DNA of 64,000 nucleotides, taken from Trichopria drosophilae. Lineage: Eukaryota; Arthropoda; Insecta; Hymenoptera; Diapriidae. Shown in pieces: positions 1-10,390 of the stretch (its first letter is position 1; each line of letters begins with the position of its first letter). The translations under genes were made by a program, and so were the position numbers. The stretch is taken from NCBI GenBank assembly GCA_030407085.1, contig CM059587.1, forward strand, positions 73,893,001 through 73,957,000, given 5' to 3'. The notes under the pieces were generated by a model, which was given only the letters and a program-made list of their open reading frames with translations, made no database searches and had not been told where the DNA came from.

Positions 1-399
1 ATTATACATACATAGTCTTTTGTTGACATTCATTTCTCGAGCGTTGTTTCTTGTCTGTGTATCGACATGCGCGAGAGTCATTCGTTTGTCTCGCGGATTC
101 GCAGTCACGCGGTCACCTCTAATTGTTTATACCTGAGAGATCGTGAAATTCAGCGGCTTATTGCTTGCATCAGTTGAGACACTGGAAGTTTCGAACATTT
201 TATAAAAATGTTATATTGTTTGATATTTTATATTAAGCTTAAGAAATCCAAAGATTGTTACCAAAGATCTAACATTTGTAAACTAAAACTACAAAATATA
301 TTTTTAAATATAGTTTCTTCGTTGTTCATTGAGAAGCGTGTCAAATACCGTTCCCTCTTTTATTTTTGAAAGCATTACTATTCATATTCATTTCAATAG
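1..399. other. Unassigned left-edge sequence
   Basis: No open frame or RNA gene is recognisable. Positions 35-180 are richer in CpG than their surroundings and could be a promoter or 5' UTR remnant, but nothing links them to a transcript. Confidence 0.3.
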
Positions 400-488
400 C
401 AATCATTAAAATATAAGTAAGGGAAAATTTGTAAATTGGTCAGGGAAAAGTCAGGGAATTTTTTTCTTGGAAAAAAGCGGCCACCATG
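400..488 (+). repeat. Right-end relic of the CATGGTGGCC-ended element
   Basis: This matches the last ~85 bp of the elements at 7995-9148 and 37721-38949: repeated TCAGGGAA blocks, a T-rich run and the terminal GCGGCCACCATG. The rest of the element is missing here. Confidence 0.7.
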
Positions 489-1030
489 TAGTAGTTTTCG
501 ATGATGTTCTTGTGCTAGTGAAGTACAGTGTTATCCCGTAAAAAACTTCCATATATCAGGTCTATTTAGTATCCAGCTTTTGATTGCTTTGTCTTTAGAT
601 CTTAACTATCTTATTTTGGTTTTTTCTATCTTATTGTAAATGATAGGATCTTCTGCTGCTTGTTTTTTTTTGAATTTGGAATTTTTACAGTTTCTCTATC
701 GTGGATACGCGTCTTTTTTAAAAATTTCACTGGTTGAAAGTAACCGTCCTTTATATATGTTGTTAAAGCTGTGTAACAGTAGTGTTGTCTGATGTTCATT
801 ATTTGAGCTTGCTTAAATATTTCTGATGTTGTAATTTGATTCCTGTAATTACTGTATATTATTTTTAAAACTCTCGATTGTAGTGATTGCACTCGCCGTA
901 TAATTTTGTCATATGCACCTCCCCAGGCAACAATTCCATATGTCAATATTGATTCAAATATTGTAAAATATATCGTGCGTAGTGTCTTAATATTCATTAT
1001 ATACATATTCTGATGCCTTTTGTAATACGA
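489..1030 (-). pseudogene. Non-LTR retrotransposon A, 3' segment (RT C-terminal region and 3' UTR)
   Basis: Read on the minus strand, this encodes a region that follows the reverse transcriptase core in Jockey/CR1-type ORF2 proteins, with the block YGIVAWGGAY and then a leucine/arginine-rich segment. It is the third piece of a single old copy whose RT core lies at 4542-4800 and whose middle lies at 2372-2702. The three pieces are separated by a + strand retrotransposon (1031-2370) and a TIR element (2705-4536). No intact protein is possible. The match is to family-level motifs only; the clade is uncertain. Confidence 0.75.
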
Positions 1031-2370
1031 TTTTAAAAGTTCAGCATGGGTTTGTTAAACGTCGCTCATCAACCACTAATTTACTTTTGTACTGTAATTA
1101 TATATCAAGGGCCCTTGAGGATTTTTCTCAGGTCGATGCAATCTACCTAGACTTTGAGAAAGCTTTCGACACAATTGATCACGGGATTCTATTAGCCAAA
1201 ATTACCAATTTGGGTGTAAGTAGTAATTTAGTTGAGTGGATTGCATCGTATCTCTTTAATCGAACACAGACGGTTTGCATAAAGGGTCACTTGTCTGAGT
1301 CATACGCTGTAACTTTTGGTGTTCCTCAGGGCTCCCACTTCGGTCCAATATTATTCGTTTTATTTATCAACGATATAATTGAAAATATTAAGTTCGGTAA
1401 GATCCTATTATTTGCGGATGATGTAAAATTATATTCCCGCATTTCGTCCCCTCTGGACGCTTCCAGGTTGCAGCGTGACTTAGACTCTTTGGTCGAGTGG
1501 TCAAAAAAGAATAGATTAAGTTTAAATATTAAGAAGTGCAAATCTATAACCTTTCGACGTAAATTAAGTTCTAATGTACTATTTTTTAACTGCAATGTAG
1601 AAAATAAGCCTCTGGAATCCGTTACTAGTATCAAGGATCTTGGGGTGATTACGGACTGCTCTCTCAAATTTACTGAGCACATTCATTTGACTGTTTCCAA
1701 AGCATACTCGTCATTAGGTTTTTTATTGAGAGCTACCCAGAGCTTTACAAATTTGGAAACAGTGATATCTTTGCATAAGTCCATAGTTCACCCTCATCTT
1801 ATGTACTGTTCTCCGGTGTGGACCCCACATTATAAACTGTACATCAAGGAAATTGAGTCAGTTCAGCACAAATTTTTAAGATTTATAGCCTTCAAATCGG
1901 GATCCCCAATGTCTTATATCGACCACGATTATTCGGGTATTTCAGCACTCTTCAACATCCCGACCATAAAGTCCATGCATACCGTCTGTGACTTAACCTT
2001 ATGTTATAAGATTCTGCACAGTGAATTAGATTCCTTAGATTTACGTTCGCTATTTCAACCACGCGAGGTGGAATATGCATTACGAAACCAAAGTAATATT
2101 ATGGAAGAAAATAATAAGTCGAACTATTGCTTTCATTCTGCCATAGCTCGTCTTCGGAGGGAATGGAATTGCCTACCTCGTGATGTATCTAGTCTGACTA
2201 GGAGTGCATTTGTTGTGGCTGTTAAAAATCGTTATACGCTGTTTTAGTTTCATATTATTTTAGTTATACTTTATTTTTTTATTGTTATAGCGCTATATAT
2301 ACAATGTTCAAATTTTCTGTATTTAAAGGCCTTCGGGCCGTTGATCCATAAATAAATAAATAAATAAATT
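1031..2370 (+). mobile_element. 5'-truncated CR1/Jockey-like non-LTR retrotransposon
   Basis: One frame from about 1041 to 2247 encodes the C-terminal half of a reverse transcriptase. Visible blocks are QHGFVK, YLDFEKAFDTIDH (motif A), GVPQGSHFGPILF (motif B), FADDVKLY (motif C, catalytic Asp pair) and IKDLGVITD. The endonuclease and N-terminal RT are absent, so the copy is 5' truncated, as is typical of target-primed insertions. The 3' UTR ends in a GGCC-TTCG-GGCC hairpin (2328-2339), then GTTGAT and a (TAAA)n tail. It is inserted into older retrotransposon A, splitting it. The frame is uninterrupted, so the insertion is fairly recent. Confidence 0.9.
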
Positions 2371-2371
2371 A

Positions 2372-2702
2372 TCCTTTTTAACTTATAGAAAACAAAAATT
2401 AGGTATCGAAGTTTGTTAATAATAAGTTCTATATGTTGAGTCCCTTTTAATCTATAGTCAAGCTCTATTCCTAAATATTTTATGCATTTAACAATTTGGA
2501 GTACTTGATCGCTTTGTTGATGGCCATTATTATTTAATTTAATTTCTCGTATATTTGGAATACTGTCAGCATAGGAACCGAAAGTTATTAGTTTTGTTTT
2601 TTTTTTATATTAACTGTTAGTAGATTTGCTGCAAACCAGTTTTTGACCTTTATAAAGTCCTCCTTTGCCATTTTTAATACATCTTTCCACATTTCTCCAG
2701 TA
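2372..2702 (-). pseudogene. Non-LTR retrotransposon A, middle segment
   Basis: The minus-strand translation continues the RT of element A after its active site and includes a KYLGIELDYRLK block equivalent to the conserved LG..D motif. It joins 4542-4800 upstream and 489-1030 downstream once the two later insertions are removed. Frame damage is present. Confidence 0.7.
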
Positions 2703-2704
2703 TA

Positions 2705-4536
2705 TGGGTGAATTCAAAAAATGTGATACATTTTGATTTATAAAATTTAAAATATTGCAACTACAACTTACTCCAAATAGTTTTAATCATGACTTGAGTG
2801 AATTTTGTGATGACAGAGTTTACAGCATTTACGTATTGAAAATTAGTGTCCTCAAATTTTACTATTAATTCACTTGAACTTTGTTTTACAATCGATTTTT
2901 AAAATTCATATTTAAAATTGTAAATTTTAAATTATATTCCTCTAAATACAGCGTCTAATATGACAAACTCGATTGTAAAAAGTGAGTACATCTGTACAAG
3001 TAATTAGTAGAAATTACAGTAATATGATAATAATCTTCAATACGCAATGTATATTAAAAACTGCATCTGTATCTGATTTTTATTTCAGTTTTTTTGTTAA
3101 TTACCAATAAAAATGATTTTGACAATAATTTACTAAAATAGCCCTTCAACATAAACATTAATTTTAATTATTTTTTTTTCATTACACCAATAAAAAATTT
3201 AATAATGTTTAATCCATAACATGGATTTAACATTATTCTTGAGCTTTTGCCTTGCTAATTGTTTTAATTCGCGATATTTACTTTCGGACTGTACTTTCTG
3301 CATAATAGTAGGTTTCCCTCTTTGATGAAACTTTTTTCAATTTGCTCTTAACCCGTTGCATTGCAACTCGTTTTTCCGTGTCCTCTATTATTTTCCTAGT
3401 TTTCATTTCTATATTTACAATATCAAAATTAAATAAAACGAATTTTTAATATTAATAAAAATACTCATAAAAATAAAATAATTAAAATATAATAAAAATA
3501 TTAAGTATATACAGTAGTCCTCCCCTTAAGTTTTATACTTCCCGTAAGTTTTGCGAGTTTCTTCCCATATGTTTTGCCGCGCATGCGCATGGCGCACAGA
3601 AGGGTTCAATATATCTATACTCCATAGTTAAACTTAAGGGAAGAAGCCATCTTGAAAGCCCAAATGTAAAACTTGAGGGGAGGACTACTGTATTGTATTT
3701 TATAATTTAAATTATTCATATTCAAAGCTTTAACGATTTTCTCATATTAAAAATAAGAGTATTATACAACTATGATGGAGTTTACAATGATGGAGTTTAC
3801 AAACTGTCATATTGTAAGAAATATTTTTTTGAATTTGAAACAGAATGTAATTTCCGCTCGGAGTACAATTGATATTTACAAAATCTATCAAATCATCGTT
3901 ACAAAATGCAGTTGTATTGTTTAATTTAATGTATAAATTGTGCCCGGAGTTTTCAAAAATTTTTAACCTCACATTGACACTTACCTTTACCGTGGTATTG
4001 TGTATATAATTTATTCGAAATAAGTTAATGTAAATATATCGATTTTTAGTTTGAATGTGTAAAAACTGATTAGAACGTGCACAATAACTGAATCATACAA
4101 ATATTACGTTAAAAAATATAAAAATAGCTTGTTTAACACTGTTTTCAACATGACTGTCAAAACTCGTGGACAGAATTAAAATCAAATTATAGCGAATTTA
4201 ACAAACATCAGTTGTTTTAAAATTATATTAGCGTGATTAATAGATACACATATTTAAAGTTACATTTTCCAGTTTTCTAAAAAAATGAACGAATCATACT
4301 ACAATTGTTGGTTAATGTTCAGATACAGTGCTGGGTGCACATGACGGAGTTTACATTTTCTCTATCTTGAGCATGAAAATGATATCAAGCGGTCACTTAA
4401 AACTTATAAATATTCATTGATATACGAGATTATACCCCGGTTTAATGTTTTGTTCCTTAATTTGTTAAAAATTTAATGCTTATTTACCATTTACGTACTC
4501 GGGACACAAAGGTATCACATTTTTTTAATTCACCCA
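2705..4536. mobile_element. Non-autonomous TIR element, TATA target duplication
   Basis: The ends are inverted repeats of about 27 bp beginning TGGGTGAATT. TATA flanks both ends (2701-2704 and 4537-4540), and removing the element restores the RT frame of retrotransposon A. There is no coding sequence for a transposase. The motif (T)GAYGGAGTTTACA occurs near 3773, 3787 and 4341, with a variant near 2810. A MITE (3512-3690) is nested inside. The superfamily is not assigned. Confidence 0.8.
3512..3690. mobile_element. TA-flanked MITE (CAGTAGTCC family, AAGTTTTA subtype)
   Basis: Inverted ends read CAGTAGTCCTCCCCTTAAGT, with TA on both sides. The element is about 180 bp and non-coding. The TIR and TA duplication fit a pogo/Tigger-like Tc1-mariner derivative. 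Confidence 0.85.
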
Positions 4537-4541
4537 TATAT

Positions 4542-4800
4542 TATGGCTGTATCGTCTGCGTAACCAATGATTTTTCCTACTGTTGTTGCTGGAATATCAT
4601 TAATATATATATATATATATTGAACAGGATAGGTCCTAATATGGTACCTTGTGGTACCCCATGTCTGATTAATAATGGAGAGCTGCTTTTTTCGTTGATT
4701 CGTACTATTTGAGTTCTATCTGTTAAATAGCTTTTAAGGAGATCCTAAATTTTTCCTCTAAAGCCATAATTGTATAATTTATTCAACAAATAAACAATAA
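4542..4800 (-). pseudogene. Non-LTR retrotransposon A, RT core segment
   Basis: The minus-strand translation shows [23 protein letters not shown] (RT motif B) and YADDTAII (motif C). A dinucleotide TA run has expanded inside the FNIYINDI block, and an in-frame TAG lies just upstream, so this is a dead copy. It continues at 2372-2702. Confidence 0.8.
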
Positions 4801-4833
4801 ATAAAACAAACAAATAAAAAAAGGGTGTTATTT

Positions 4834-5694
4834 ATTTATTTATTTATTTAGAATCAACGGCACTAGAAGTGCCTTTACACAAAATATAACAAAAAACATA
4901 ATGAGGCGCTATACAATTTGAGTAACAATAAATAATATAAACTAAAATAATAATATAAAATTAAAGTATAATAACGAATAATTCAATTAATTAACAAAAA
5001 GTTTTAGTGAGCCCGAGTACAAAGTATTTAAAATTTGTCAGTCTCTCCGAAGTAATCGATTGCGGTAATAAATTCCACGCCCGCTTCAGCCTTGGTACCG
5101 TAGAATTAAACCCATAATTTGTGCGATTAGCGGATTCTTCGACGAATCGAATAGTACGAAGCTGGTGCGAGATTGGCCGCTGTATAAATAAACCCGTAAC
5201 TTCCTCACTATGAATCAAACCTCTAAGAATTTTATAAGCTAATAAAATATCGTGGTATGAATGTAGGAACTTTACCGATTGCAGATCAAAAGACTTAGCT
5301 CTGTCATCGTAAACATGGTCAAATGGGTGCATCGGATTCCCAGCCTTTCGAGATGAATATCTCACAAACTTGTGTTGTATCGATTCAAGATCAGAAATAT
5401 CAGTAGCAACGAAAGGAGTCCATATAGATGAGCAATATAATAAATGAGGCAGAATTAATGTGCGATAGAGATATATGATCGTATGAATATTATGAAAGTT
5501 CTTGGTAGTTCTGATCAAGAATCCAAGAGTTCTGTAAGATTTTGTTACCACATACTTTAAATGTTCCTTAAAATTTAAAGAGCGATCGAAAATTACTCCG
5601 AGATCCTTGATTGAGGAAACCGACTCTAGACCAAACCCGTTTATGGAATATGAAAAAAGCATAGGTTCTCTAATTCTGTAAAAAGAAAATAAAA
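4834..5694 (-). mobile_element. 5'-truncated non-LTR retrotransposon B
   Basis: A minus-strand frame (about 5690 to 4991, 223+ residues) encodes the post-catalytic part of an ORF2 reverse transcriptase: IKDLGVIFDRSLNFKEH, then LPHLLYCSSIW, and the C-terminal PRLKRAWNLLP block. The catalytic domain is missing. The 3' UTR has a perfect GGCACT/AGTGCC hairpin next to a TTTATTTA (that is, TAAA) tail at 4834-4850. GGTGTTATTT occurs at both borders (4824-4833 and 5695-5704), a target-site duplication showing that B inserted into fragment C. Confidence 0.9.
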
Positions 5695-6510
5695 GGTGTT
5701 ATTTCTAAATCTTTCGAAGTTTTATCCGGGGTTCCACAGGGATCTCATCTAGGTCCTTTGTTATTTCTAATTTTTATAAACGATATCACAAACGTTATTT
5801 CTTTTGTTAAAGCCTTACTATACGCTGACGACCTTAAACTCTACCATGTAATAAAATCTCTGTTGTGTGCGTCCAAACTGCAAAAGGACCTGAATAGTAT
5901 TGAAGTGTGGTGTATTGCCAACTGTTTATCCTTAATTATCATTATTTATTACGTAACACTTTTCTGGATTCGGTTGATTTCATTAAAGACCTCGGTGTGA
6001 TTTTCGATAGCTCACTTTCGTTTTCGAAACATGTAGACTTTATCTCGAATAAAGCGTATAAACAATCAGGTTTCTTAATAAGATCGACTAAACTGTTCAA
6101 AGACTGCGAAGCCATATTGTACATATTTAAAAGTTTGGTGTTGCCCTACTTGCTTTATGCATCGCCGGTCTGGTCTTCATACACTGTTTTAGCTTCTTCT
6201 CGTTTGGAAGCAGTTCAAAGAAAGTTTTTGCGTTTTCTCTTCTCTAAATCGGAAAATTTTATGAGCTCTGATAACCATAATTATAGTCCAATTTCAATTA
6301 AATTTAATATTCCGACTATCGAATCCGTTCATAGATTTAATGATATTCTTTTTACTAGGAATCTTTTGAGTAACAAAATTTTATCTCCTGAATTGTTTCG
6401 TTTGTTTAATTATCGCCCTCAATATTATTCTCGTAGAAGGCACCGGTGTTTGGAGGAGAGAAATTGCAGAATAAATTACTCATTTTATTCTGCTATTAAC
6501 CGGTTAATCA
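5695..6510 (+). pseudogene. Non-LTR retrotransposon fragment C, frameshifted
   Basis: The + strand encodes GVPQGSHLGPLLF, LYADDLKLY (RT motifs B and C) and IKDLGVIFDSSLSF onward to a C-terminal INRLIR. The frame switches around 5930-5990, where the short linker is also deleted, so no continuous product exists. It is closely related to the family at 19311-25770. It is cut on the right by copy D and on the left by copy B. Confidence 0.85.
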
Positions 6511-6512
6511 GG

Positions 6513-6555
<43 letters not shown>

Positions 6556-7190
6556 TAAATGGACTGTAAGTCCTTGAATAAAATGTTACAATACATAAAT
6601 ACCCAAAATATTACAAAAAATAATACAAAAATAGACGCTGAACAGTTGCACGGGTAATAATATAAAATAATAAAAATTTTCAAGATAAAATGTACAAAAA
6701 AAATAATAGTGCCAGCATTTACAGGACTAATACAAGTATACAAAAGAAAATAAAATTTAAAATTTAAACAGACATAAATATAAACAGAAAATAAGACGCG
6801 ATACAGTGAATATAAAGTAATATAAAACGCACCGAATAAATAAAAAACAAAAGATTTAATCATAATATTTGTACACGATACGCACATTACGTTTAAAAGT
6901 AGCTAATGAATTAATCGCACGGGTAGTAACATTAAGACTATTCCAGACACGCTTAAGGCGAGCGACAGGATAATTAAATATATAATTCGATCTGCATAAA
7001 GATTCCTGAAGTGTTCTGTGATTACGGAAAGAATAAGAAAGGACACGAGAAGGGAATAATGACAATAAATTAAATAGGTTATAGGAATAATTGTCTTCCA
7101 TCTTCGATAGCGGAATCATACGAGTCCAATAATTTTGTGATGCTTTCCAAACAACATTGTTATGCTCTGTACTGATTTTATTATGTAAAT
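6511..7190 (-). pseudogene. Short 3' copy of a non-LTR retrotransposon (D)
   Basis: A TTTATTTA tail is followed on the minus strand by a GGACT/AGTCC hairpin (about 6560-6573), a 3' UTR, and the final ~100 residues of an ORF2-type protein with the terminal YPVARLKRVWNSL block (6856-7186). Only this C-terminal piece is present. Confidence 0.8.
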
Positions 7191-7194
7191 TCTA

Positions 7195-7316
7195 TATTGT
7201 TTATGCTATATTTTGTATATTATTGCTTTTGTTGTATTATTGTATGTACTGCCTTGCGAAATTTAAAGTTTTATATTGTAAGGGTATTTTTGCCCGTATA
7301 ACCTCTAATAAATAAA
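7195..7316 (+). repeat. 3' UTR and TAAA tail of a + strand retrotransposon
   Basis: A GGGTA/TGCCC hairpin near 7279-7292 is followed by GTATAACC and an AATAAATAAATAAAATAAAT tail. It may be the missing 3' end of fragment C. It stops about 30 bp before a tudor splice acceptor. Confidence 0.65.
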
Positions 7317-7345
7317 TAAAATAAATATATAAATTTTCTCTCCAG

Positions 7346-7843
7346 ATTGAACCAGAATTCTTGAAGCTACCGAAACAAGCCATTCGCTGCAACTTGCTCT
7401 GCGCAAGAAAAACCAAATTTACACCCGCCGAAGGTAAAATATTCAGGAACAAAATCGACGGAACACCATTACAACTTGAATTTATCAACGAAGTAAATGG
7501 GAAATATGATGTTCTGGTGAAAGTGTTGCATGATGTTACGAAAAGCTATGTAAACAAGTTGTTCGAGGATGCTCCAACAATAAAAGAGAAACTTCCGCAA
7601 CAAATTAAGATTACGTCAGTGTCGAAAGTACCTGAGAAGATTCCGGTAATTGTTCAACCGAAATTAGAATGGAAACCATTGAGTATTGCAGCAGACAGCG
7701 AACATGCTGTTAAAATCTGTTGGTTCGTAACACCGAACAACTTTTTCGTTCATCTGGAAATTAATGAGAACGAATTTAATTTGTTGGGAGAACAAATCCA
7801 AAAGGAATATTGCAAACGTTCACCAATGCAAGATGCAGTGAAG
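7346..7843 (+). CDS. tud: Tudor-domain gene (maternal tudor-like), internal exon a
   Basis: This exon of 166 codons starts after TTTTCTCTCCAG and ends at AAG|GTAAGT, phase 0 at both ends. Its first residues, IEPEFLKLPKQAIRCNL, are the strand and linker that follow a Tudor core in extended Tudor domains (LP.QAI.C.L), so the core itself is on an exon to the left, not found in this window. The rest includes the SN-like half and the lead-in (PNNFFVHLE, then a helix) to the next Tudor core, which begins the next exon. Tudor proteins bind symmetrically dimethylated arginines of Piwi proteins in germ granules; that role is inferred from the family. This is the first exon I can recognise; the gene is 5' partial here. 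Confidence 0.85.
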
Positions 7844-7994
7844 GTAAGTTATATGTAAAATTTGATGTAAATTTGTTACTACTTTAGTTTACAAAAGAAA
7901 AAAAATTTCATGTACATTCAATGCCATATTTTTGTTGGGGTTTATTTAGGCCTACAAAACAAGAAAATCATGGGAAAATATTTTTCTACGTATA

Positions 7995-9148
7995 CATGGT
8001 GGCCACCGTCAGGGAAAACCGGGAAATCAGGGAAATGTCAGGGAATTTCAAAATTGGTCAGGGAAAATGTAAATTGTAGACAAATCTTTAAAAAGTGAAA
8101 AACATTATTTAACAAAAAATGGCACAATTTCATATTCAGAAAAATGCTTTATTTATCGTGTTTCGCATAAAATTCTTTTAAATGATTTTAAATGCTTTCT
8201 CACAAATTTAAACAAATATTGACGTTTTTTACCAATAACATATTTCAGTTTTGAACATTTTCGACCGATTTCACCAAAAACCAACAATTTTGAGAAAAAA
8301 ATAATCTTAAATTAAATATATTTGTGGTACTGCTCAGTTTTAAACGTTCTGGTACATTGCAACAAAAATAAAGACGTTTAACAATAACACATTTCGGTAT
8401 TGAATATATTCTAACAGATTTGAATAAAATTTAATAGTTTAACAAAAATAAATGCAAACAATTTTATATTTAAAGATATTTATCTTTCTATAAAGATACT
8501 TTACAGAATATTTCAAAAATATTTGCCATACTAATTCTCTATTTAAACAAATATTTGTATAAATAAAACCTTTTGAAAACGTAGATGTTTAAAATGTTGA
8601 AAACAGCACAAAACTCCCAAATTTTGAGAATATTAATTTGTTTAAATGATCATTTTACCATTTCTATTTTAAGTAGTTGATATTTGTCCAATAGTATTTG
8701 ATAAATTTAAAATTTATGGCAATTTTTTGTTATTGTCAACATTCGTAAGAATTTTAACAATACTTTGAATATACTGTCTAAAATCGCCGAAATTCTAAAA
8801 TTTATCAACATTTATAATTATTGTCCAACATATTACCGCAGAACTTGACATTTTATAACAAATTTTGACAAAGAACCCCCAACAAATTTTCTACTATTAT
8901 TTTGAATTAAACACGAAAAAATCCGCAGGAGCATGAGTTTTTTTTCTGGATTTTTATAGATAATATGTTTTAGAATATACTACTCGTCGTTGATTGAAAA
9001 AATAAAGAATTTATTGAAAATGTGTAGCTGTTTTTAAAACATTTTTATCCGTATTGTTTATTTTTAATAGATATCATTAAAATATTGGTCAGGGAAAAAT
9101 CTGGGAAAAGTCAGGGAATTTTTTTCCGAGAAAAAAGCGGCCACCATG
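7995..9148. mobile_element. CATGGTGGCC-ended non-autonomous element, copy 1
   Basis: It begins CATGGTGGCCACCGTCAGGG and ends GCGGCCACCATG. The flanking pentamer GTATA is present at 7990-7994 and 9149-9153. No coding capacity is seen. It matches 37721-38949 along its length except for an internal loss of ~75 bp near 8580. It interrupts the left arm of the long-TIR transposon. Confidence 0.9.
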
Positions 9149-9684
9149 GTATAGGATTTCGAGCAATGAATTTATGAAAATTTTTTTCGTTTTTTTCTGA
9201 GATAGAAACACATATTAGGTCATATCTCCGGTTCAAAGTACTCAATTGCATAAAGTAAGTAGGCAAAATTAAAGGTAATTTCCTCACCTACAACTTCTTC
9301 TTACATTATATTGCGATTGGATTAATAGTTTTATAGTTATGTGCCAAATTATGTAAAAGAAATTGCCTTTTTTGGCCAAAAATAAAAAAAAAAATCACTC
9401 TATCGCCTTAAACATGTAGAAATCGTTAAAATATGTACAGTTTTTCATTTGTTACATATAGTTCGCCCTTTCGTGAACACAAAGCGCTACTTAGAAATTA
9501 AAATCCATGGATTAATACGTAAGTTATCATCAATTTAGTAAAATGGTAAAAAAATGCAAATTTTGGCTTTTTTTGTGATTTTCCACCATTTATATACAGA
9601 ACACCGATTTAAATCAAGTCAAAAGTAATTTCTCGTTTTCTTTTGTCGCTTGTACTCCTCTTGATTCGTTTCTCTGATGAGAAA

Positions 9685-10390
9685 TTAAATATAGTCTCCC
9701 AGCGTTCTCTCATCCCAAATACCACGGTATCGTTGTTCTATAGTTTTGATTTCTTGGTGAAACCTTTCACCGTGTTCGACCGGACAGGAATGCAGAAAAT
9801 GAATTTTCAGCGATATATTTACTCTTGTTGTAATCAAAATTATGGTTGTTTTATTGTTTGAAAGCAAATGTCTAACATTTTTCATAATGTCTAGAATCTA
9901 TTTTACAAATCACTTTTATAAAAGAAAAAGGTGGAAAATATTAACAGAAATTAAAGTAACACGACTGTATATTTACCCATTTTTGCATAATTCTAAAGTA
10001 ACTCTTCAAGGATGTTCTTATAATCTGGACTTTTGTCGTTTCCAAGAAAGTTATTCACAACTAACTGGAATGACTTGCAGGCTGCAGCCTCATTAGATGT
10101 TAATAAAGATGCAAAATTGTCATCTTTGAGCACCTTTTTGATTTGCGGGCCATCGAAGATTCCTTCCTTAACTTTCGTAATAGAAAGTTTTGGAAAAATT
10201 GATTTCAAATATGTGAACGCTGGTCCTTGTTTGTTTAACGCTTTAACAAAGTTTTTGAAGAGCCCAAGTTTTATATGTAACGGGGAAAGAATGATGTTTT
10301 CCTTCTTTACTAACGATTCATACGCTACATTGTTGGCACCTACAGTGATAGTTTCTCTTTCTGGCCAGATTTTTCTTTTGTTTGTTTATC
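9685..10390 (-). pseudogene. Decayed ORF of the long-TIR transposon (HGERFHQ protein)
   Basis: Reading from about 10370 down, the minus strand gives ESLVKKENIILSPLHIKLGL, LSITKVKEGIFDGPQIKKVL and, after a damaged stretch, ISLKIHFLHSCPVEHGERFH. I recognise this combination (PLHIKLGL, GPQIRK, HGERFHQ) as a protein commonly met in arthropod repeat sequence; its biochemical role is unknown to me. Stops and shifts separate the blocks (10208-9993 and 9885-9685 are the longest clean pieces), so this copy is not functional. Its place between long TIRs suggests it is the transposon's own gene. Confidence 0.65.
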
